DNA of 64,000 bases, taken from JAEULH01 sp963805915. GTDB taxonomy: Bacteria > Pseudomonadota > Alphaproteobacteria > Rhodospirillales > Defluviicoccaceae. This document shows positions 28,943 to 37,890 of the stretch, one piece after another. The stretch is from positions 186,001-250,000 of the forward strand of contig CAWDWD010000018.1 in the NCBI GenBank assembly GCA_963805915.1, read 5' to 3'. The notes below the pieces were generated by a model. The model was not told the DNA's origin, ran no database searches, and worked only from the letters and a program-made list of their open reading frames with translations. Numbering within the stretch: the first letter of the stretch is position 1; every line of letters starts with the position of its first letter. The position numbers and the translations under genes are program-made.

Positions 28943-30724
28943 ATGTTCTTCCGCCGCAAAGCCGTTGGTGAGCGCAGTTACCTGCAGATCGTCGAGAGCC
29001 GCCGCGATGGCCGCTCGGTCCGTCAGCATGTCGTCGCCACGCTGGGGCGGGCGGAGGATTGGCTCGACAGCGGCAAGCTCGACCAGCTGCTGCAGTCCGG
29101 CGCAAGGCTGAGCGAAACCGCCCTGGTCCTGTCGGCGCTGCGCGATGGCGATGGGCTGGTGGTCGACAGCCGGCGCATCGGCGCGCCGCTGATCTTCGCA
29201 CGTTTGTGGCGCGAGACCGGCTGCCAAGCGGTGATCGAGGGATTGCTCGCCGAGCGCCAGTTCCAGTTTCCGGTCGAACGGGCGATCTTCGCCAGTGTCC
29301 TGCACCGTCTTTGCGTCTCCGGCTCCGACCGGGCCTGCGACAAGTGGCTGGAGGGTTACCGGGTTGCCGGGGTCGACGGCCTCGATTTGCACCATCTGTA
29401 CCGGGCGATCGCTTGGCTGGGTGAAGAGCTTGCCGACCAGGAAGGACGCACCCGGGCGCCGCGGGCGATCAAGGACCTGGTCGAAGAGCGGCTGTTCGCG
29501 CGCCGGCGCGACCTGTTCACCGATCTCGACCTGGTGTTCTTCGATACCTCCGCCCTCTACTTCCACGGCGAGGGTGGCGAGACGCTCGGGCGGCGCGGCA
29601 AGTCCAAGGATCACCGCCCGGAATTGAAGCAGGTGGTGATCGGCGTGGTCATCGACCGGGACGGCCGTCCCCTCTGCTCGGAAACATGGCCGGGCAACGC
29701 CACCGACGTCCAGGCGCTGCTGCCGGTGATCGACCGCCTGCGCGCGCGCTTCTGCATCGGCCGGATCTGCGTGGTCGGCGATCGCGGCATGATCAGCGCA
29801 CGCACGCTGGCGGAGCTGGAAGAGCGTGGGATCGACTACATTCTCGGGGCGCGTGAGCGCAACGATGCCGAGGTGCGCGGGACCGTGCTCGCCGATACCG
29901 CTGGCATGGTGCCGCTGTCGATCCCCAAGGCCGCCGGCGCGACGACCGACATCGAGGTCAAGGAGGTTCTGGTCCGGCCCTGGGACGGCAAGGGCAAGTC
30001 CCGGCGCTATGTTGTCTGCTACAACCCCGAGCGCGCCGCCTGGGAGGCCGCCCAGCGGACCGCGATCATCACGGCGCTGCGCGAACAGCTGTCGCGCGGC
30101 GACAAATCCCTGGTCGGCAACAGCGGCTTCCGCAAGTTCCTGAAGGTGGTCGGCGACGACCACTTCGCCCTCGACGAGGCCAAGGTTGCAGAGGAGGCAA
30201 GGCTCGACGGCTTCTATGTGCTGCGCACCAACAGCAAGCTGCCCACCCTCGAGGTGGCGATGCGCTACCGCGAGCTGTGGAAGGTCGAGCAGATCTTCCG
30301 CGCCACCAAGGCCGTCCTCGAAACACGTGAGGTTTACCATGCCAGCGACGCCGCCATCCGCGGCCACCTGTTCTGCAGCTTCCTGGCACTGATGCTGCGC
30401 AAGGACTTGCAGGACCGGCTGCAGGCGGCCCAACTGGATCTTGAATGGCAGGACGTCATCGTCGACCTCGATCGTCTTGTGGACACCACCGTCGACCAGC
30501 AGGGGCGCCGCTTCGTCCTGCGCAATCAGCCGCCGGGCTGTGCCGGAGCCGTGTTCAAGGCCGTTGGCGTCGCCCTGCCGCCCCTATTCCGACGCCTGGA
30601 CGCGCAAAAACCCACCGCGCCCACCGACCCGCCCAGTCAGAAACCCCGCAAGCGCCACCTCACACCCCGCAAACGTAGTGCCACGTCGACTGCGAAAAAA
30701 CGAATCCGCCAATCAGATCAATAA
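28943..30724 (+). CDS. IS1634-family (IS4-like DDE) transposase
   Basis: A 593-residue transposase of the IS1634 group. Residues 1-60 resemble the usual N-terminus (MFFRRKAVGERSYLQIVESR). The DDE catalytic domain shows LVFFDTSALYFHGEGGE (first Asp, near residue 198), VVGDRGMIS (second Asp, near residue 276) and the YREK-like MRYRELWKVEQIFRATKA with the catalytic Glu near residue 440. The C-terminal 40 residues are basic. The frame is intact. Exact element ends and target duplication could not be fixed by eye. It separates trpS from its normal neighbour murJ. Confidence 0.9.
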   Translation: MFFRRKAVGERSYLQIVESRRDGRSVRQHVVATLGRAEDWLDSGKLDQLLQSGARLSETALVLSALRDGDGLVVDSRRIGAPLIFARLWRETGCQAVIEGLLAERQFQFPVERAIFASVLHRLCVSGSDRACDKWLEGYRVAGVDGLDLHHLYRAIAWLGEELADQEGRTRAPRAIKDLVEERLFARRRDLFTDLDLVFFDTSALYFHGEGGETLGRRGKSKDHRPELKQVVIGVVIDRDGRPLCSETWPGNATDVQALLPVIDRLRARFCIGRICVVGDRGMISARTLAELEERGIDYILGARERNDAEVRGTVLADTAGMVPLSIPKAAGATTDIEVKEVLVRPWDGKGKSRRYVVCYNPERAAWEAAQRTAIITALREQLSRGDKSLVGNSGFRKFLKVVGDDHFALDEAKVAEEARLDGFYVLRTNSKLPTLEVAMRYRELWKVEQIFRATKAVLETREVYHASDAAIRGHLFCSFLALMLRKDLQDRLQAAQLDLEWQDVIVDLDRLVDTTVDQQGRRFVLRNQPPGCAGAVFKAVGVALPPLFRRLDAQKPTAPTDPPSQKPRKRHLTPRKRSATSTAKKRIRQSDQ

Positions 30725-30788
30725 CTTCCAAAAACACGGTGTTGAAGTTCAGCTTGAGGCAACAAGAACCGCACAGCTGGCGTAGCAA

Positions 30789-30819
30789 GGGCCGGCGCTT
30801 GTGGCGCCGGCCCGCTTTT
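30789..30819 (+). terminator. Rho-independent terminator-like hairpin
   Basis: A perfect 10-bp GC-rich stem (GGGCCGGCGC, 30789-30798, with 30804-30813) and 5-nt loop, followed by GCTTTTA. It lies 65 bp after the transposase gene and could end its transcription. Confidence 0.7.
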
Positions 30820-30823
30820 ACGT

Positions 30824-30856
30824 GCGCCGTCATGGCGCGTAGCGCCATGACGGCGC
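30824..30856. repeat. Perfect 15-bp inverted repeat with 3-nt loop
   Basis: The arms 30824-30838 and 30842-30856 are exact reverse complements around GTA. It immediately follows the terminator hairpin and lies about 20 bp before the apparent 5' end of the group II intron. Some group II introns (class C) insert next to such stem-loops. Confidence 0.75.
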
Positions 30857-30875
30857 TGGTTGGCTCGCTGTGGTG

Positions 30876-32756
30876 GTGAGTTGGCCGACTTGGAGGTGGA
30901 AGTCCTCTGGTGACGGGAACCGTTAGCCGAACAGCAAGGGCGTCGCCGCGAGGCGGGGTCTGAAGGAAGCTGCAGGCAAAGTCCTGGCCCGACGAACAGG
31001 AACCGCATAGGAGGCGCCGAGATCCTGGGCGAGGGGGCACGAAGACCCAAAGCCCGATGTCACCCGGAGGGTCTGGGCGTATATGCGGCGGGTATGTGGG
31101 ACGAAGGTCGCGCGTCTTACCCTGGGAGGCCTGCCGGCCTGCCCCTGGTTTCAGGTGTGCTACCGGCGCCGCGAGGCGTCGGGATGGGACGGCAGGAGTC
31201 AGCAGAGGCCATAGTAGCTTGCCTTGACCGGGCGGCGAAGGGCCGAACATGGAGTGCCGGACGGCAAGCGGACGGTTCGATGGTGCGAGAGGACGCCGAA
31301 GGCCGGGCTGGGATGCCCGGCGCCTGTCCCGAGGGTGGCGGCCGGAAGCCGCGAGAGAAGGGGCTGGGTGCGTCGAGCGCCGCGGCACCGTCTGTTTCTG
31401 CCCGCCCGGAGGCGACGGCCCGGTTGCTGGAGGCGATCGTCGACCGGGAGAACATGAGGGCGGCCTACCACCGCGTGGTGGCCAACAGGGGCGCCGCGGG
31501 CGTTGACGCGATGACCGTCGATGGCCTCAAGGCATTCTTGGTGGAACACTGGCCGCGCATCAAGGAAGACCTGCTGGCCGGCCGGTACCGGCCGCAGCCG
31601 GTGCGCCGGGTGGATATTCCGAAGCCCGGCGGCGGCACGCGGACCTTGGGTATCCCCACGGTCGTGGACCGGCTGATCCAGCAGGCGCTGCATCAGGGAC
31701 TCTCACCGCTCTTTGACCCGGGTTTCTCGGACGCCTCCTACGGCTTCCGGCCGGGGCGAAGCGCCCACCAAGCGGTGTTGGCCGCGCGCGGCCATGTGGC
31801 GGCGGGCCGGCGCTGGATGGTGGACATCGACCTGGAGAGGTTCTTCGACCGGGTGAACCACGACGTGCTGATGGCACGGGTGGCGCGCAAGGTCGAAGAC
31901 AAGCGGGTGTTGCGGCTGATCCGCCGCTATCTGCGGGCCGGGTTGATGGCGGACGGGGTGGCGACGGCGCGGACCGAGGGGACGCCGCAGGGCGGTCCCT
32001 TGTCGCCGCTGTTGTCGAACATCCTGCTCGACGACCTCGACAAGGAACTGGAGCGACGCGGCCATGCCTTCGTCCGCTACGCCGACGACTGCAACATCCA
32101 TGTGCGGTCCCGGCGGGCGGGCGAACGGGTGATGGCGTCGATCACCCGGTTCCTGGCCGAGCGACTGCGGCTCGCGGTCAACGTCGCCAAGAGCGCCGTG
32201 GACCGCCCCTGGAAGCGCAGCTTCCTGGGCTTCACCATGACCGCCCACCGGGCGCCGCGCCTGCGTGTGGCACCTGCGAGCGTGGCGCGGTTCAAGGGCA
32301 AGCTTCGGGCGTTGTGGCGCCAGGGCCGGGGCCGCAGCCTCGGGCGCACGATCGAAGACCTCGCCCCGATCCTCGCCGGCTGGATCGCCTACTTCCGGTT
32401 GGCCGAGGCCAGGGGCATCTTCGAGGCGCTGGACGGCTGGATCAGGCGGCGCCTGCGCTGTCTGATCTGGCGCCAGTGCAAGCGGCCGAGGACACGAGCG
32501 ATGCGCCTGATGCAGCGGGGGCTCGCGGAGGAACGGGCATGGGTCTCTCCGCCTACAACGGACACGGCCCCTGGTGGAACGCCGGGGCCAGCCACATGAA
32601 CGACGCCTTCCGGGCCGGCTTCTTCCGCAATCTCGGGCTGGTCAGCCTGCTCGACCGGCACCGCCGCCTCAACTACGCTTCATGAACCGCCGTGTACGGA
32701 ACCGTACGCACGGTGGCGTGGGAGGAGGGCCGCCGCAAGGCGCCCTCCTACCCGAT
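30876..32756 (+). mobile_element. Group II intron (retrotransposable ribozyme), approximate limits
   Basis: The presence of an intron-type reverse transcriptase flanked by structured non-coding sequence supports a group II intron. The 5' end is placed at GTGAG (30876-30880), matching the GUGYG-like start, and the 5' part (to about 31090) is gene-free ribozyme sequence. After the reverse transcriptase frame, 32683-32724 folds as a domain V-like hairpin around GTACGG/CCGTAC, and 32719-32756 as a domain VI-like hairpin (GGAGGAGGGC with GCGCCCTCCT) with the usual CTACCCGAT end. Both limits are estimates. It is inserted downstream of two hairpins between the transposase and the PemK-like gene. Confidence 0.75.
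31094..32599 (+). CDS. ltrA: Group II intron reverse transcriptase/maturase, C-terminus frameshifted
   Basis: Reverse transcriptase/maturase that helps the intron splice and copies it into DNA. Conserved blocks are present in order: VRRVDIPKPGGGTRTLGIPT, YGFRPGRSAHQA, VDIDLERFFDRVNHD, GTPQGGPLSPLLSNILLDDL and the catalytic FVRYADDCNI, then the maturase-domain ILAGWIAYFRLAEARG. The open frame starts at 31094 but the true start may be ATG 31184 or 31280. Family members continue after EERAW with a conserved block SAYNGHGPWWNAGASHMN; here that block is in another frame (to 32685), apparently after a 2-bp gain in GGTCTCTCC near 32543. The last 46 residues are therefore lost from the main frame. 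Confidence 0.87.
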   Translation: MWDEGRASYPGRPAGLPLVSGVLPAPRGVGMGRQESAEAIVACLDRAAKGRTWSAGRQADGSMVREDAEGRAGMPGACPEGGGRKPREKGLGASSAAAPSVSARPEATARLLEAIVDRENMRAAYHRVVANRGAAGVDAMTVDGLKAFLVEHWPRIKEDLLAGRYRPQPVRRVDIPKPGGGTRTLGIPTVVDRLIQQALHQGLSPLFDPGFSDASYGFRPGRSAHQAVLAARGHVAAGRRWMVDIDLERFFDRVNHDVLMARVARKVEDKRVLRLIRRYLRAGLMADGVATARTEGTPQGGPLSPLLSNILLDDLDKELERRGHAFVRYADDCNIHVRSRRAGERVMASITRFLAERLRLAVNVAKSAVDRPWKRSFLGFTMTAHRAPRLRVAPASVARFKGKLRALWRQGRGRSLGRTIEDLAPILAGWIAYFRLAEARGIFEALDGWIRRRLRCLIWRQCKRPRTRAMRLMQRGLAEERAWVSPPTTDTAPGGTPGPAT

Positions 32757-32867
32757 GACACCGTGCCAGAGCTTGCGATTGCCCCAAGGCACGGCCGCCC
32801 TTGTTAGGGTCTTAAAGCCCGATGCTCTTCGCAGAGCGGGTACACCGTATATATCGCATCTCCGCGC

Positions 32868-33288
32868 CTAGTTTGTCAAGTGCGAGCAGCCAATCGCATA
32901 CAGAACGCACCGTCTAATGCTTTCCAAGCATTCCACATCTATCGATGGGCTTAAGTACTTCCTGTTTCCCTCAAAGTCCTTTGGCCCTCGTATAAGCGAA
33001 AGCCTCTTGAAACATACTGTCGCGAGCATATCAGCCTTCGCCCACATTTTCTCCGAGTCCCACGGATTGGGTAGCAATGGCCTTAGTGCGATTTTAAGAT
33101 GATAATTTTTCTTTAGGCTGCGGCACGGTCGTGCTTAAGGGGACAACGGTGCACAAATTGTCTCTATAGCGAAGCCGTGGCGAGATGACGACAACAGGCC
33201 TTCTCTTGACCATTTCGGGAACCATGAACCCACTGTTGTAATCGCAAATGAGGATGGCTCCAGGCTTGGGGTGAAAGTTAATGGGCAT
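32868..33288 (-). pseudogene. PemK/MazF-like toxin, split by a +1 frameshift
   Basis: PemK/MazF toxins are sequence-specific endoribonucleases. The N-terminal piece from ATG 33288 reads MPINFHPKPGAILICDYNSG, then RRPVVVISP and CTVVPLSTT, all family motifs, and stops at 33094. The rest is in the next frame (YHLKIALRPLLPNPWD, then MWAKADMLATVCFKRLSL) and ends at 32868. Deleting one A from the A5 run near 33110 joins them into about 139 residues (421 nt, 3n+1), the size of solitary alphaproteobacterial PemK-like proteins. No antitoxin gene is seen next to it. It starts 5 bp after murJ on the same strand, so it is probably cotranscribed. Confidence 0.8.
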
Positions 33289-33293
33289 GTTTC

Positions 33294-34850
33294 TTATGCC
33301 GCGTTCGAGCCCTTGATGAAACCGCGCAGGTCGCGCAGCCTCGCCGCGCCGGTCAGTTCCGCGGCGATGGCGTAGGTCGCAAGGCCGGCGCCGACGATGA
33401 TCGCCAGGGCGCCGATGCGGTGGACGTGATCGCCGGCAAACCAAGCGCCGAGCACGATGAGATGAAGCACCGCGCACGCCGCGCCCATGGCCGCGGTTGC
33501 CGCGATTACCCGGGGCAGCCGCGAGCGCAAGCGCTCGTCGATCCGCAAATGGCCGCGGTGCCGCAAGATCACGCCGAGAGCGATGGCGTTGATCCACGAG
33601 GCAATCGAGGTCGAAATCGCGATGCCGATGTAGGATAACGGCCACATCAAGATCAGGTTCAAGCCGACATTGATGACGGCGCAAACGCCCGCGACCTTGA
33701 CCGGGGTGCGGGTGTCCTCGCGGGCGAAAAAGCCTGGCGCCAGCGCCTTGATCAGGACATATGCGGGCAGGCCCGACGCGTAGGCCGCGAGCGCGATCGC
33801 GGTGGCCGCTGCCTCGGCCGGGCCGAACGCGCCGCGCTGGAACAGGACCGACATGATCGGGTGGGCAAGGACAACGAGCGCGGTCGCCGCCGGCAGAGTC
33901 AGAAGAAGCGTGAATTCAAGCGCCCTGTTCTGGCTGTGCATGGCGGCGGCGCCGTGTCCGGCGCGCAGGTGGCGCGATAAAAGCGGCAGCAGGGCCGTAC
34001 TGACGGCGATGCCGACGACGCCCAAGGGCAGCTGGTTCACCCGGTCGGCGTAGAACAGATACGACACCGATCCGGCCGGCAACCACGATGCCAGCGCGGT
34101 ATTGATGGTCAGGTTGACCTGATAGATGCCGGCGCCGAGCGCCACGGGCAGCGCCCGGCGGACGAGTACGCGGACCTGCGGCGTAATCCGTGGCCGCGCC
34201 AGCCGCAACCACAGGCCGGCCCGGCCGCAGAAGTAATAGAGCCATGCGAACTGCAGAACGCCGGCCGCGGCGACTCCCCATGACAGGGCGTGGCCGGGCG
34301 TGGGCGTGAACGGCGTCAGCAACAACGCCGCGGCGATCATCGCGATGTTGAGCAGGACCGGCGTGGCCGCGGCGGCGGCGAAGCGGCCGAGCGAATTGAG
34401 CACCCCGGCGAGGAGCGAGACGAGCGAGATGAACAGAAGGTAGGGGAAGTTGATCCGGGCGAACTGCACCGCCAGGTCGACCTGGTCGGGCGAATTGCCG
34501 AAGCCGGGCGCGATCAGATAGATCGCCAGCGGCATCGCGATTTCGAACGCGATGAGGAAGACGAGCAGCGCGCTCAGCAGCACGCTGAAGGTTTGCTCGG
34601 CGAAGGCGCGGGCCTTGTCGTCGCCCTCGCTTTCGACCGCCTTCGCGAACAAGGGAACAAACGCCGCCGAGAACGCGCCTTCGGCGAACAGCGCGCGGAA
34701 CAGATTTGGGAGCCGGAAGGCGACGAAGAAGGCGTCGGCAATGGGACCGGCGCCGAGCACGGCGGCAATCAGCATATCGCGGATGAAGCCAAGGACCCGG
34801 CTGACCATCGTCAGCCCGCCGATGGTCACGATCGAGCGAAGCAGCACCAT
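33294..34850 (-). CDS. murJ: Lipid II flippase MurJ
   Basis: MurJ flips lipid-linked peptidoglycan precursors across the inner membrane. The 518-residue product is hydrophobic throughout, with about 14 membrane segments, and starts MVLLRSIVTIGGLTMVSRVL. The N-terminal RDMLIAAVLGAGPIADAFFV contains the family's functional arginine and the DAFF-type motif, followed by FRLPNLFRALFAEGAFSAAF. Length is normal. It lies between glnD (42 bp) and the PemK-like gene (5 bp), all leftward. Confidence 0.95.
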   Translation of the reverse strand: MVLLRSIVTIGGLTMVSRVLGFIRDMLIAAVLGAGPIADAFFVAFRLPNLFRALFAEGAFSAAFVPLFAKAVESEGDDKARAFAEQTFSVLLSALLVFLIAFEIAMPLAIYLIAPGFGNSPDQVDLAVQFARINFPYLLFISLVSLLAGVLNSLGRFAAAAATPVLLNIAMIAAALLLTPFTPTPGHALSWGVAAAGVLQFAWLYYFCGRAGLWLRLARPRITPQVRVLVRRALPVALGAGIYQVNLTINTALASWLPAGSVSYLFYADRVNQLPLGVVGIAVSTALLPLLSRHLRAGHGAAAMHSQNRALEFTLLLTLPAATALVVLAHPIMSVLFQRGAFGPAEAAATAIALAAYASGLPAYVLIKALAPGFFAREDTRTPVKVAGVCAVINVGLNLILMWPLSYIGIAISTSIASWINAIALGVILRHRGHLRIDERLRSRLPRVIAATAAMGAACAVLHLIVLGAWFAGDHVHRIGALAIIVGAGLATYAIAAELTGAARLRDLRGFIKGSNAA

Positions 34851-34892
34851 GCGGCTTATCTACCGCGTTTTCACCGCCGCCGGAAGCGCGTG

Positions 34893-37706
34893 CTATTCGG
34901 CGGCAACGCCATCGACGGTTGCGGTCTCGGCCCTCCCGATTCTGGGGCCGTCATCCGGCGCCGCGATCGCCTCGAGCAGACGCTGCTCGATCTGCGCCAG
35001 CTTGGCCTTGTCGTCAATCTTCAGGCCGAAGACATCCTTGACGTAGAAGACGTCGACCACCCGCTCACCATAGGTGGAAATGTGCGCGCTGGTGATCTGG
35101 AGTCCGACCGAGGTTAGCGTCGAGGTGACATCGTGGAGGAAGCCAAGCCGGTCGCGCCCATTCACCTCGATGACGGTATGGGTAACGCTGGCCTTGTTAT
35201 CGAAAAACACCGCCGGCGGGACGGTGAACACCCGCGTGCGGCTCGGCAGCGCGCGCTCGCGCACGGCCTTGAGTTCACGCCCGGGATGCAGCCGGCCGAC
35301 GATCGCCTCCTCGATGCGCTTTTTCAACCGGTCGAGCCGGTCGAGGCTGTCGAAGGCGCGGCCGGAGACGTCCTGAATCCAGAACGTATCGAGCGCCATG
35401 CTGTTGGCGAGCGTGATGATCTTCGCGTCGACAATCGAAGCCCCGCTCAGCGCCATCGCCCCGGCGATGCGGGCAAACAGGCCGGGATGGTCGGGCGCGT
35501 AGAGGATCACTTCCGTGACATCGTGCGACGGGTGTTGACGCGCTTCGATCGACAATGGGCTCTTGGCGTCTTCCGCCTTGCGCATCAGCTCGAAATGCTG
35601 GACGTGCAACTCGACGTCGAAGGCGAGCCAGTAATCGGAATAGCCGCGCGCGAGATATGTCTCCAGCCGCTTTTCTTCCCAATCGGGCAGCCGCGCGCTG
35701 AGCCTGGCCTTAGCCCGCTCGACCCGCTCGACCCGCCGGTCCATCGGCTGGCCGCCCGGCATTTCCATCACTTCGAGGGCGCGATAATAGAGCTCGCCGA
35801 GAAGCCCCGCCTTCCAGTTGTTCCAGATGCCGGGGCCGACCGCGTGGATGTCGACATCGGTGAGCAGCAGGAGCATCCGCAGCCGCTCCGGCGACTGCAC
35901 CAGGGCGACGAAGTCGGTCACGGTTTTCGGGTTGTCAATGTCGCGTTTGAACGCGGTCCGGCTCATCAGGAGGTGGTAGCGGATCAGCCAGACGACGGTT
36001 TCGGTCTCCCAGGCGTCGAGGCCGAGGCGCGGCGCGAGCTGTTCGGCGACCGCCGCGCCAAGCTCCGAATGGTCGCCACCACGCCCTTTGGCGACATCGT
36101 GCAGCAGGACGGCGAGATACAACGCCCGCCGCGACCGGATATCGCCGGCGGCCTCGCTGGCCGCCGGATGCTCGTTCTTGAACTTGCCCGTCTCGATGCC
36201 GTGCAGGATACCGATGGCGTGGATGGTGTGCTCATCGACCGTATAGACGTGGTACATGTCGTACTGCATCTGCGCGACAACCCGTCCGAAGTCGGGGATG
36301 AAACGGCCGAATACGCCGGCGTCGTTCATTCGCTTGAGCGTTGTCTCCGGGTCGTTTGCCGAGGTCAGCATCTCCACGAACAGGCGGTTGGCGTCCGGGT
36401 CGGCGCGAACGCCTCTGTCGATCAGCTTCAGGTTCTGCTGGATCGTTCTCAGCGCGTGCGGGTGAATGTCGACACCGAAGTGCTGGGCGATATGGAACAG
36501 CCGCAGCATCTTCACCGGGTCGCGCATGATCGCGTCCTGGGGATGAAAATTGAGCCGCTCGCCGTCCAGCCTGAAGCCCTCGGGCATCCGGCGAAACAGC
36601 GGCCACATCGGGATGCGAAAGCGCCGGCGCGGCTTCTTCTGCTCTTCTTCCAGCACCGCGCAGAGGATCCGGGTGAGGTCGCCGACGGTCTTGGTCACCC
36701 GGAAATAGTGCTTCATGAAGCGTTCCACGCCGCGCGCGCCAGCCCGATCGCCGTAGCCGATGCGCTTGGCGATGACATCTTGGACGTTGAAGGTCAGCCG
36801 CTCCTCGGGCCGGCCGGAGACGTAGTGCAGGTGACAGCGCACGGTCCACAGGAAGTCCTGCGACTTCTTGAAGTGGCGAACGTCGGCGAGAGTGAAAATG
36901 CCGCGCTCGATCAGTTCCGCCATGTCCTTGACGCGGTAGAGGTACTTGGCGATCCAGAACAGGGTTTGCAGGTCGCGAAGGCCGCCCTTGCCTTCCTTGA
37001 TGTTCGGCTCGAGGACGTAGCGGGAGTCGCCCATCCGCGCGTGCCTGAGATCGCGCTCGGCGAGCTTGCTTTCGACGAAGGCCGCGCCCGTCCCGGCGGC
37101 GACCTTGCGCCAGAAGGCATCGTCGAAGGCGTCGTACAGCGGGCCGTTGCCCCACACCCAGCGCGATTCGAGAAGGCAACTGCGGATGGTCAGATCCGCG
37201 CGCGCGAGCGTTACGCAGTCCTCGACCGTGCGGGTCGCGTGGCCGACCTGAAGCCCGCAGTCCCACAGCATGTAGAGGATGTATTCAATAATCTTTTCGT
37301 TGTCGGGGCGCGATTGCGGCGGTAGCAGGAACATCAGGTCGATGTCCGAAAAGGGCGACAGTTCGCCCCGCCCATAGCCGCCGGTGGCGAGGATCGCCAT
37401 CTCGCCAGGTCCGGCGCTTTTTGCGTCGGTTATGGGATAGACGTGCTTGGCTGCGAAGTCGTAGATGCAGCGCACCAGCTGATCGACCAGAAACGAGTTC
37501 GAGTGGACCACCTCGGGCCCGCGAATGTCTTCGTCCTCGAACCGCCGGCGGATCTCGCCGACCCCGCGATAAAGCGCCGCCTTGAAGATCTGCAGGGCGT
37601 TGGCGCGCACCAGCGCGCTGTCCGCGCCACGGCCGGCCTGCTCTTCCAGCTCCTGGACAAGGTCGCGCCGATCGATAATGGCGCGACGATTGGGGATCCG
37701 ATACAT
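34893..37706 (-). CDS. glnD: Bifunctional uridylyltransferase/uridylyl-removing enzyme GlnD
   Basis: GlnD senses glutamine and adds or removes UMP on PII proteins to control nitrogen metabolism. From ATG 37706 the protein is 937 residues. The nucleotidyltransferase domain has LATGGYGRGELSPFSDIDLM (about residue 107), a GlnD_UR/Utase region follows, the HD domain has LLHDVAKGRGGDHSELG (about residue 500), and two ACT domains occupy the C-terminus (starting around EVILYAPDHPGLFARIAGAM and TVIEVNGRDRLGFLHDVTST). The frame extends to 37793 but homologues begin near MYRIPNRRAII. It sits between mutS and murJ. Confidence 0.96.
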   Translation of the reverse strand: MYRIPNRRAIIDRRDLVQELEEQAGRGADSALVRANALQIFKAALYRGVGEIRRRFEDEDIRGPEVVHSNSFLVDQLVRCIYDFAAKHVYPITDAKSAGPGEMAILATGGYGRGELSPFSDIDLMFLLPPQSRPDNEKIIEYILYMLWDCGLQVGHATRTVEDCVTLARADLTIRSCLLESRWVWGNGPLYDAFDDAFWRKVAAGTGAAFVESKLAERDLRHARMGDSRYVLEPNIKEGKGGLRDLQTLFWIAKYLYRVKDMAELIERGIFTLADVRHFKKSQDFLWTVRCHLHYVSGRPEERLTFNVQDVIAKRIGYGDRAGARGVERFMKHYFRVTKTVGDLTRILCAVLEEEQKKPRRRFRIPMWPLFRRMPEGFRLDGERLNFHPQDAIMRDPVKMLRLFHIAQHFGVDIHPHALRTIQQNLKLIDRGVRADPDANRLFVEMLTSANDPETTLKRMNDAGVFGRFIPDFGRVVAQMQYDMYHVYTVDEHTIHAIGILHGIETGKFKNEHPAASEAAGDIRSRRALYLAVLLHDVAKGRGGDHSELGAAVAEQLAPRLGLDAWETETVVWLIRYHLLMSRTAFKRDIDNPKTVTDFVALVQSPERLRMLLLLTDVDIHAVGPGIWNNWKAGLLGELYYRALEVMEMPGGQPMDRRVERVERAKARLSARLPDWEEKRLETYLARGYSDYWLAFDVELHVQHFELMRKAEDAKSPLSIEARQHPSHDVTEVILYAPDHPGLFARIAGAMALSGASIVDAKIITLANSMALDTFWIQDVSGRAFDSLDRLDRLKKRIEEAIVGRLHPGRELKAVRERALPSRTRVFTVPPAVFFDNKASVTHTVIEVNGRDRLGFLHDVTSTLTSVGLQITSAHISTYGERVVDVFYVKDVFGLKIDDKAKLAQIEQRLLEAIAAPDDGPRIGRAETATVDGVAAE

Positions 37707-37890
37707 CGGCGATCCGAGCTTTGGCTTTTGGGGGCGAGCCGGTGCGCGGGCCCCGCTCTGCCCGTATATGTTGCCACATCCCGCTCCCGGCAAGATAGCC
37801 CGCCGAACGCGGGGCGGCCAGTGGGCGCAGCGGCGGATCTGTCTTGGTTGGACGGAAGGATGGCCGAGGCTTAACGCCTTACGTCGTCGT

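Noticed and set aside
28590..29201. N-terminal extension of TrpS by about 200 residues
   Set aside because: It reads antisense through the IS1634-like transposase gene and lacks homology; ATG 28589 begins the canonical MSRIFSGIQPTG.
37794..37890. Possible small gene between glnD and mutS
   Set aside because: No frame has family resemblance or a ribosome-binding site; treated as intergenic.
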